From: UBA7446 sp965657545
Lineage (GTDB): Bacteria > Bacteroidota > Bacteroidia > Flavobacteriales > Flavobacteriaceae
DNA length: 64,000 nt
Direction: 5' to 3'
NCBI GenBank assembly: GCA_965657545.1
Contig: CBFHOG010000009.1
Location: 23,913-87,912 of the forward strand
Shown in pieces: positions 58,150-64,000 of the stretch. The translations under genes were made by a program, and so were the position numbers. Position 1 is the first letter of the stretch. Every line of letters starts with the position of its first letter. The notes beneath the pieces are model-generated. The model was not told the origin of the DNA and searched no databases. It saw nothing but the letters and a program-made list of their open reading frames with translations.

Positions 58150-59479
58150 GGCGCCAGTATTTTTTGTGGGAATTGGTGGCATTGGCATGTCTGGTGTTGC
58201 GCAATATTTCTTAGCGCAGGGGCACCTTGTTGCAGGCTATGACCGCACCTTGACCCCGCTCACCGAAAAGTTAGTGGCACTAGGCGCAGCGGTGACTGAC
58301 AGTGAGGATGTTTCAAATATCCCAGCAGCATTTAGAGATGCTACTCAAACCAAAGTAATTTACACTCCTGCAATTCCTACAGATTCACCTTTATTGCACT
58401 TTTTTCAAGCGGGTGGATATACACTTCAAAAAAGAGCTGAAATTATTGGGGAAATCAGCGCAACGATGCCGTGTTTGGCAGTTGCAGGTACTCATGGCAA
58501 AACGACCACTACCTCGTTGCTAACGCATTTATTACGTGCTAGTGGTAAAAAAATTACTGCTTTTTTGGGTGGAATAGCAGAGAATATTGGAAGCAATTTT
58601 TTACTAGAAGGGCAAGATGTAATGGTGGTAGAGGCTGATGAGTTTGATCGCTCTTTTATGCATTTATCCCCAACGGCAATTGCTCTTACTTCTATGGACG
58701 CAGACCATTTGGATATTTATGGTACTTCAGATGAACTTACCAAAACATTTGGTGCATTTGCGGCTAAAGTTTCGCCTGAAAAACGATTTATTCGACATGG
58801 ATTAGACGTTGACGGGAATACGTTTGGGTTGGATGTGGGTACGCATTGCGTGGCGAATTTACGAACACAAGAGGGCTGTTATGTTTTTGATTTTCAAACG
58901 CCAAATATTACCATTTCAAACTTAAAACTGCCCTACCCAGGCCAACATAATCTAATGAATGCAGCTGCTGCTTTGTCTTTGGCATTGGAGGTGGGTTGTA
59001 ATGCTGAGACCTTGCGAAGCGCTTTGGCAACATTCAAGGGTGTTGACAGAAGATTCAGTTTGCGCCTGACCTCACCCAAAATTTTGGTAGATGATTACGC
59101 ACATCATCCTACAGAAATTAACGCTGTAGTGGATGCGCTTGAATCGTTTTATCCAAACAAAAGAAAACTGGGTGTTTTCCAGCCTCATTTGTTTTCGCGT
59201 ACGCGCGACTTCGCCAATGGCTTTAAGAAAGCGCTTGCTCGCTTTGACGAAGTGCTGCTTTTGGATATTTACCCAGCTCGGGAGTTGCCCATGGAGGGGG
59301 TTACAAGCCATATATTAATAGATGAATCGCATCCCAATACCCTGCTGATTTCTAAAGCGGTCCTTGCTGAAAAAGTGGTAAGTTCTACATCCGAAGTAGT
59401 GGCAATTATGGGTGCTGGAGATATTGCTTTTGAAGTATCAGATGTCATGCAAACCCTTATAAATCAACACCATGAATAA
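58142..59479 (+). CDS. murC: UDP-MurNAc:L-alanine ligase
   Basis: First amino-acid ligase of the stem peptide. 445 residues with FVGIGGIGMSGVAQYFLAQG, LAVAGTHGKTTTTSLLTHLL, VVEADEFDRSFMHLSPTAIA, SMDADHLDIYGTSDELTKTF, RRFSLRLTSPKILVDDYAHH, PTEINAVVDALE and VFQPHLFSRTRDFANGFKKA. It ends 8 bp inside ftsQ. Confidence 0.97.
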   Translation: MNKAPVFFVGIGGIGMSGVAQYFLAQGHLVAGYDRTLTPLTEKLVALGAAVTDSEDVSNIPAAFRDATQTKVIYTPAIPTDSPLLHFFQAGGYTLQKRAEIIGEISATMPCLAVAGTHGKTTTTSLLTHLLRASGKKITAFLGGIAENIGSNFLLEGQDVMVVEADEFDRSFMHLSPTAIALTSMDADHLDIYGTSDELTKTFGAFAAKVSPEKRFIRHGLDVDGNTFGLDVGTHCVANLRTQEGCYVFDFQTPNITISNLKLPYPGQHNLMNAAAALSLALEVGCNAETLRSALATFKGVDRRFSLRLTSPKILVDDYAHHPTEINAVVDALESFYPNKRKLGVFQPHLFSRTRDFANGFKKALARFDEVLLLDIYPARELPMEGVTSHILIDESHPNTLLISKAVLAEKVVSSTSEVVAIMGAGDIAFEVSDVMQTLINQHHE

Positions 59480-60176
59480 AATGATTTTCGCTTCGATATT
59501 GTTTGTGTTGTTGGTGACTCTTAGTTGTTTTATGCACCAGCGTAACGCTTTGCGAGGCGTGTATTTGGAGTCCATTCGTTGGGCTGACAATCGACCTAGA
59601 TTGATTTCTCAAGACTCCGTTAATAAATTGTTGAAAGTTGTGTTGAGTGATAGTGCGTCTGCGTTCAAAAGTGGTCTAAATTTGAGAAACATTGAACAAA
59701 CGCTTAACCAAAATGCTTGGGTCGAAGATGCCCAAAGCTTTCTGTCCATTGACGGCGGGTTAGGCGTTCACGTTACATCCAAATTACCAATTGTGCGCGT
59801 AGAGGGCGATAGTAGTTATTATATTGATGCAAGTGGAGCCCCGTTTCCGCTTTCAAAAAATGAATCGGTTGTGGTGCCCATTTTTTATGGAAATCCCACT
59901 GCTGCACAACGTCTTTTGCTTGTCGATGCTGTTAAAAAAACAACTCAAGATGTTTTTATGTCTGACCATGTGGTTGCCTATGAATGGCTCCCAGAGGGAT
60001 TGGCCTTAGAACCGCGTGAAGAGTCGTATCAAATTGTATTGGGTGCACCAAATCAACTCGAGCAAAAATTTAAAAAATACAAGGCGTTCTATGCTAAAAT
60101 GCAGGATAGCACTGTGTTAAAAACCTACAAACAAGTAAACCTTTCGTTTCACGGACAAGTAGTTTGTTCAAAATAA
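59472..60176 (+). CDS. ftsQ: Cell division protein FtsQ
   Basis: 234 residues: a short N-terminal membrane helix (MIFASILFVLLVTLSCFMHQ), a POTRA-like segment (LLKVVLSDSASAFKSGLNLR, IEQTLNQNAWVEDAQSFLSI) and a beta domain (VHVTSKLPIVRVEGDSSYYI, DASGAPFPLS). Low sequence conservation is usual for FtsQ; the position between murC and ftsA supports the call. It should link FtsA/FtsZ to the periplasmic FtsL and FtsI. Confidence 0.9.
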   Translation: MNKMIFASILFVLLVTLSCFMHQRNALRGVYLESIRWADNRPRLISQDSVNKLLKVVLSDSASAFKSGLNLRNIEQTLNQNAWVEDAQSFLSIDGGLGVHVTSKLPIVRVEGDSSYYIDASGAPFPLSKNESVVVPIFYGNPTAAQRLLLVDAVKKTTQDVFMSDHVVAYEWLPEGLALEPREESYQIVLGAPNQLEQKFKKYKAFYAKMQDSTVLKTYKQVNLSFHGQVVCSK

Positions 60177-60183
60177 ATATGAT

Positions 60184-61485
60184 ATGGAGCAAGAGAAATT
60201 AGCCGTTGGATTAGACATTGGAACTACAAAAATTGTGGCAATGTTAGGCGCAAAAAATGAATACGACAAGTTAGAAATTGTTGGTATTGGAAAATCAAAA
60301 AGCCAAGGTGTTCACCGTGGCGTAGTGAATAATATTACCCAGACCATTCAGTCTATTCAGGCTGCCGCTCAAGAGGCAGAAAGCGTTTCAGGCAAAAAAA
60401 TTGAAAGCGTTGTGGTGGGTATAGCTGGTCAGCATATCCGCAGTCTGCAACACAGCGACTATATCACACGCACAAACCCAGATGCGGTAATTGATGAGGC
60501 AGATATCGAAAGGCTAAAAAACCAGGTTTTTAAGCTTGTTATGCTTCCAGGCGAGGAGATTATTCATGTGCTCCCTCAAGAGTACAAAGTTGATGGACAG
60601 GCAGAAATTAAAGAACCAATAGGTATGTATGGCGGACGTTTGGAAGCCAACTTTCACGTGGTTGTAGGGCAGGTTTCATCGATACGTAATATTATGCGCT
60701 GTGTAAAATCTGCTGGATTAGATTTTGGCGGCATCACACTTGAGCCACTCGCTTCTGCAGATGCAGTGCTCAGTCAAGAAGAAAAAGAAGCTGGAGTTGC
60801 ACTTATTGATATTGGGGGCGGAACAACTGATTTAGCCATTTTTAAAGATGGTATTATCCGCCATACGGCAGTAATCCCTTTTGGTGGAAACGTCATTACA
60901 GAGGATATCAAAGAGGGTTGTTCTATTATTGAGAAACAAGCAGAATTACTTAAAATTAAATTTGGGTCGGCATGGCCAGGTGAAAACAAAGACAACGAAA
61001 TTGTTTCAATTCCTGGTCTTCGTGGACGCGATCCAAAAGAAATCACGCTGAAGAATTTATCTAAAATTATCCATGCACGAGTTCAAGAAATTATTGAGCA
61101 AGTGTATGCAGAGATAAAAAATTACGGACACGAGGAGCAAAAGAAAAAGCTCATCGCTGGTATTGTACTCACAGGTGGTGGAAGTCAGCTAAAACATTTA
61201 AAACAACTTGTCGAGTACATCACAGGTATGGATACGCGTATTGGATACCCAAACGAGCATCTTGCTGGGGATACAGACAAATCCATGACAAGCCCACTTT
61301 ATGCAACCGCCGTTGGTTTGGTCATGAATGCTGCAGCAAATCAGCTTCCTTCTTTGGAAGAAGCACAAGAGTCAGTAGCAGAAGGCGACACAGCACAGCC
61401 GTTGCCAGACAAACCTGCTAAACGCAGTAGGGTGTTTGACCGATTTACAGAGAAATTAAAAAACTTTTTAGAAAGCGCAGAATAA
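60184..61485 (+). CDS. ftsA: Cell division protein FtsA
   Basis: An actin-like protein that anchors FtsZ to the membrane. 433 residues: LAVGLDIGTTKIVAMLGAKN (phosphate 1), an SHS2/1C subdomain (about 85-165; GVHRGVVNNITQTIQSIQAA before it), GVALIDIGGGTTDLAIFKDG (phosphate 2), IVLTGGGSQLKHLKQLVEYI (adenosine site) and a C-terminal amphipathic membrane helix (RSRVFDRFTEKLKNFLE). It lies 10 bp before ftsZ. Confidence 0.97.
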   Translation: MEQEKLAVGLDIGTTKIVAMLGAKNEYDKLEIVGIGKSKSQGVHRGVVNNITQTIQSIQAAAQEAESVSGKKIESVVVGIAGQHIRSLQHSDYITRTNPDAVIDEADIERLKNQVFKLVMLPGEEIIHVLPQEYKVDGQAEIKEPIGMYGGRLEANFHVVVGQVSSIRNIMRCVKSAGLDFGGITLEPLASADAVLSQEEKEAGVALIDIGGGTTDLAIFKDGIIRHTAVIPFGGNVITEDIKEGCSIIEKQAELLKIKFGSAWPGENKDNEIVSIPGLRGRDPKEITLKNLSKIIHARVQEIIEQVYAEIKNYGHEEQKKKLIAGIVLTGGGSQLKHLKQLVEYITGMDTRIGYPNEHLAGDTDKSMTSPLYATAVGLVMNAAANQLPSLEEAQESVAEGDTAQPLPDKPAKRSRVFDRFTEKLKNFLESAE

Positions 61486-61495
61486 ACTTTTTTCT

Positions 61496-63313
61496 ATGGA
61501 TACATTTGATAATATCACATTCGATTTACCTAAAAACAGGAGTAACGTCATCAAGGTGATTGGTGTTGGTGGTGGTGGAAGTAATGCCTTAAATTATATG
61601 TACCGCCAAGGTATCAATGGCGTGGACTTTGTGGTGTGTAACACCGACGCTCAAGCACTTGAAAACAGCCCTGTCCCAAATAAAATTCAGCTTGGCGTTT
61701 CGCTTACCGAAGGATTAGGCGCAGGGGCAGACCCAGAAGTTGGCGCGCAGTCGGCTATTGAAAATTTAGATCAAATTTCTGATGCCTTACACGTAAACAC
61801 CAAAATGGTATTTATCACCGCGGGAATGGGCGGCGGAACGGGTACTGGAGCTGCACCAGTTATTGCAAAATTGGCTCAAGAACTCGGTATTTTAACCGTT
61901 GGGATTGTTACGATGCCTTTTCAGTTTGAGGGAAAAACACGAAACGAACAGGCGCAGCAAGGTTTAAATAACTTACGTAAACACGTCGATTCGCTAATTG
62001 TCATCAACAACAATAAGTTAAGAGAGGTATATGGCGATTTAGGCTTTAAGCAAGGCTTTGCAAAAGCCGATGAAGTATTGGCAAATGCCTCACGTGGTAT
62101 AGCAGAGGTGATTACAAATCACTACACCCAAAACATTGATTTAAAAGATGCCAAAACTGTACTGGCTAATAGTGGAACCGCCATTATGGGATCTGGCACG
62201 GCATCCGGTAGTCAACGAGCAAATGAGGCTATTGTGCAAGCTTTAGATTCCCCTTTATTAAACGACAATAAGATTTTAGGCGCTAAAAACGTGCTACTGC
62301 TTATCGTTTCTGGCACTGATGAGGTGACCATTGATGAGATTAGTGGTATTAATGAATTTATTCAGAAAGAGGCTGGGAATAACACGAATATTATTATGGG
62401 TATTGGTGAGGATGAAACCCTTGATAATGCCATTTCGGTTACGATTATTGCAACGGGTTTTAATCCCGATATGCAGCAAGAAATTGTACACGCTGATCCG
62501 CAAAAAATCATTCATTCTTTAGATGACGACCAAAAGGTAACCCATGATTTGTCTGTTGGACAAATTCCACTTTTTGAGCCTGAGGTTGTGTCATCAAAAT
62601 CCATTTTTGACGAGAGAATTGAAGAGAAAATTGAAGAGTCAACTTCCTTTGAAGGGTATATACCCACAACGGAAGTCTTACGCACCTTGGATGTTTCTTT
62701 TGAAACGGTTAGCACACCCACGGAAGCTGCAAATACAACCGAAATGGGATCTTTTACTATAGAGGATATAACCCCTACAGTTCACGATATTGAAGTTGTT
62801 GATGCAGAAGAAGTGATTCCAGAACCGCAGAAAAAATCGCCCTTGGACGAACCTATAACTGTACACCCTCCGCAACAAGAAGCACCTGCCGTATTGTTCC
62901 AATTGGACGATGATAGCCAGCCAACAAATGCGCAACCTAATGAGGGAGAAGTAAAAAGGTTTGTATTGGAAATGGATGAAGAATCCGCTCCTGTGATGCA
63001 AGCAACAAAAATTGAAGAGAAACCCATTGTAGAAACGGAAAAGCCGTTTTCACCCATTGATGGCACTATTGAAGAAGGTTTATCCCGAAGAACTGAGGAG
63101 CGTAAAGAAAAGCTAAAGCAATTCAACTACCGTTTTAATCAAAACAGTAGGGTGGAGGATTTGGAGCGTGAACCCGCATATAAGCGTCAAGAAATTGATT
63201 TAGAGGTGCCTGATAATGATGCATCTGCTTCACGAACAAGTCTGAGTACAGACAGCAAAGATGCGTTACAGTTTCGCACCAATAATTCTTTTTTACATGA
63301 TAACGTTGATTAA
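61496..63313 (+). CDS. ftsZ: Cell division protein FtsZ with long C-terminal linker
   Basis: A tubulin-like GTPase forming the Z ring. 605 residues: GTPase core (about 15-320) with IKVIGVGGGGSNALNYMYRQ, the tubulin signature FITAGMGGGTGTGAAPVIAK, NNNKLREVYGDLGFKQGF and the T7-type region GQRANEAIVQAL-like segment. The remaining about 285 residues form an acidic, low-complexity linker (many EE, PT and VxxxE runs) ending in the Bacteroidota C-terminal peptide NNSFLHDNVD that binds partners such as FtsA. The linker is much longer than in E. coli FtsZ (383 residues in total). Confidence 0.97.
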   Translation: MDTFDNITFDLPKNRSNVIKVIGVGGGGSNALNYMYRQGINGVDFVVCNTDAQALENSPVPNKIQLGVSLTEGLGAGADPEVGAQSAIENLDQISDALHVNTKMVFITAGMGGGTGTGAAPVIAKLAQELGILTVGIVTMPFQFEGKTRNEQAQQGLNNLRKHVDSLIVINNNKLREVYGDLGFKQGFAKADEVLANASRGIAEVITNHYTQNIDLKDAKTVLANSGTAIMGSGTASGSQRANEAIVQALDSPLLNDNKILGAKNVLLLIVSGTDEVTIDEISGINEFIQKEAGNNTNIIMGIGEDETLDNAISVTIIATGFNPDMQQEIVHADPQKIIHSLDDDQKVTHDLSVGQIPLFEPEVVSSKSIFDERIEEKIEESTSFEGYIPTTEVLRTLDVSFETVSTPTEAANTTEMGSFTIEDITPTVHDIEVVDAEEVIPEPQKKSPLDEPITVHPPQQEAPAVLFQLDDDSQPTNAQPNEGEVKRFVLEMDEESAPVMQATKIEEKPIVETEKPFSPIDGTIEEGLSRRTEERKEKLKQFNYRFNQNSRVEDLEREPAYKRQEIDLEVPDNDASASRTSLSTDSKDALQFRTNNSFLHDNVD

Positions 63314-63315
63314 AT

Positions 63316-63762
63316 ATGAGTTTACAAGAACAAGTTACCCAACAGCTTAAAACCGCCATGAAAGCCAAAGACAGCGTTGCGCTGGAATCTTTGCGTGCCA
63401 TAAAATCTGCTATTTTATTAACACAAACACAAGCTGGCGCCAAAGATCTTACCGCAGAGGATGAAATCAAGTTGGTTCAGAAATTGGTAAAGCAACGAAA
63501 AGATAGTGCTGAGATTTTTCGTCAGCAAGGGCGCGAAGATTTAGCTGAGCCTGAAGAGGCGCAAATTAAAATTATTGAGCAGTTTTTACCTGAGCAATTA
63601 GACGAAGCAGCCATTGCGGAAATCATTGAAGGCATCATTGCTCAAACCAATGCCGATGGAATGAAAGATATGGGTAAGGTCATGGGCATGGCAACCAAAG
63701 CCATGGCAGGTAAGGCAGATGGGAAAACCATTTCGGCTATCGTGCGTCAAAAATTGGCGTAA
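63316..63762 (+). CDS. GatB/YqeY domain protein
   Basis: A 148-residue helical protein resembling YqeY and the C-terminal tail domain of GatB: MSLQEQVTQQLKTAMKAKDS, the EIKLVQKLVKQRKDSAEIFR segment, QIKIIEQFLPEQLDEAAIAE and MKDMGKVMGMATKAMAGKAD. Such proteins probably touch tRNA or the ribosome, but the function is unproven. It starts 3 bp after ftsZ and closes the cluster. Confidence 0.9.
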   Translation: MSLQEQVTQQLKTAMKAKDSVALESLRAIKSAILLTQTQAGAKDLTAEDEIKLVQKLVKQRKDSAEIFRQQGREDLAEPEEAQIKIIEQFLPEQLDEAAIAEIIEGIIAQTNADGMKDMGKVMGMATKAMAGKADGKTISAIVRQKLA

Positions 63763-63796
63763 CACGTTTTCAAAAGTGTATTGTTGCCAATAATCA

Positions 63797-63873
63797 GCCC
63801 AGTAGTTCAACTGGATACCCGCCCGAACGTACCGTTCGGTACGGGCGGGGAATATCAGATTTCGTCATTCCTT
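63797..63873 (+). repeat. tRNA-Arg-like tandem repeat, copy 1, with palindromic insertion
   Basis: At least 77 bp identical to 63924-64000, with a period of 127 bp. Outside the insert it reads like a tRNA 5' half: acceptor-like GCCCAG, TA, D-stem GTTC with loop AACTGGATA, then GAAT closing the D-stem, and TCAGA-TTTCG leading to an Arg-type TCG anticodon. A 32-bp palindromic segment (63818-63849) splits the D-loop from the closing strand. After the anticodon the tRNA pattern is lost (no matching anticodon stem, no T-arm). It is best described as a tRNA-derived repeat or pseudogene. Confidence 0.6.
63818..63849. repeat. GC-rich palindromic insert within tRNA-like copy 1
   Basis: 32 bp with outer arms CCCGCCCG / CGGGCGGG and inner arms TACC / GGTA around GTTC, leaving one AACG bulge. 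Its GC content is far above the surroundings. An identical copy lies at 63945-63976. Confidence 0.75.
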
Positions 63874-63923
63874 TTGTTTACGTTCGTTACCGTTATATAT
63901 TTGCTTGAGATAATTAGTAAATG

Positions 63924-64000
63924 GCCCAGTAGTTCAACTGGATACCCGCCCGAACGTACCGTTCGGTACGGGCGGGGAATATCAGATTTCGTCATTCCTT
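63924..64000 (+). repeat. tRNA-Arg-like tandem repeat, copy 2 (continues past the window)
   Basis: Identical to copy 1 from 63924 to the window end, here with a full seven-base acceptor strand GGCCCAG beginning one base earlier. A TATATTTG box (63895-63902) sits about 22 bp upstream, so this copy could be transcribed. Whether a complete tRNA follows beyond the edge cannot be seen. Confidence 0.55.
63945..63976. repeat. GC-rich palindromic insert within tRNA-like copy 2
   Basis: Identical to 63818-63849 and at the same position in the tRNA-like unit, which means the insertion predates the tandem duplication or both are part of one amplifying element. Confidence 0.75.

Noticed and set aside
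63797..64000. CRISPR array at the right edge
   Set aside because: Only two units are seen with a 127-bp period, the repeated part is far longer than CRISPR repeats, it resembles a tRNA, and no cas genes are nearby.

Overview
The window is chromosomal DNA from a member of the Bacteroidota, most likely a Flavobacteriaceae-type marine or aquatic bacterium. The evidence is the gliding genes gldB and gldC, a GLPGLI-family protein next to a TonB-receptor-like barrel, a split metH, a DAHP synthase-chorismate mutase fusion, an FtsZ ending in NSFLHDNVD, almost no Shine-Dalgarno sequences, and promoters of the form TTTG-N19-TAnnTTTG. No genus is assigned. Most of the window is densely packed housekeeping operons with 1-14 bp gene overlaps.

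Layout. 1-6042 (minus): an apparent operon etfB-etfA-DUF151/UVR nuclease-nupC-thyA-(2TM-DHFR fusion)-fabD; fabD runs off the left edge. 6113-9487 (plus): pdhB and the membrane pyrophosphatase hppA, meeting a convergent deoxynucleoside kinase. 10235-14732: a GLPGLI protein, an outer-membrane barrel and a DUF6588-like protein. 14738-24606: a methionine/SAM operon (metK, O-acetylhomoserine sulfhydrylase, metX-like, osmC-like, metZ, split metH, metF) headed by a SAM-II riboswitch whose leader contains two interleaved, mutually exclusive helices. 24616-31387 (minus): an AT-richer accessory island with a ParDE-type toxin-antitoxin pair, a DUF6428 protein, small membrane proteins, a class II Fic protein, an RDD protein bracketed by direct repeats, and two adjacent DNA methyltransferases, one fused to a winged-helix and a nuclease-like domain. 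31576-38638: an aromatic amino-acid operon (pheA, aminotransferase, tyrA, DAHPS-CM, rsgA, dtd, mazG-like, aroA) preceded by a Tyr/Phe-rich leader peptide and attenuator. 38661-43844: queA, rlmN, a polyprenyl synthase and dnaG. 43841-48056: an atypical response regulator, nadE, gldB, gldC, engB and a hydrolase. 48218-63762: the complete dcw cell-wall/division cluster mraZ-rsmH-ftsL-ftsI-murE-mraY-murD-ftsW-murG-murC-ftsQ-ftsA-ftsZ plus a YqeY-like gene. 63797-64000: two tandem copies of a tRNA-Arg-like sequence carrying a palindromic insertion.

The best candidates for new biology are regulatory. They are the metK leader (SAM-II aptamer with a 13-bp anti-aptamer and a 10-bp start-blocking helix), the pheA attenuator translated almost leaderlessly from a near-ideal promoter, and the three-and-a-half-repeat MraZ operator. 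Protein-level oddities are a membrane-tethered DHFR, a response regulator with Glu in place of the phospho-Asp, a primase lacking all four zinc ligands, and the methyltransferase pair with the nuclease-like tail. All calls come from reading the sequence; no database search was run.
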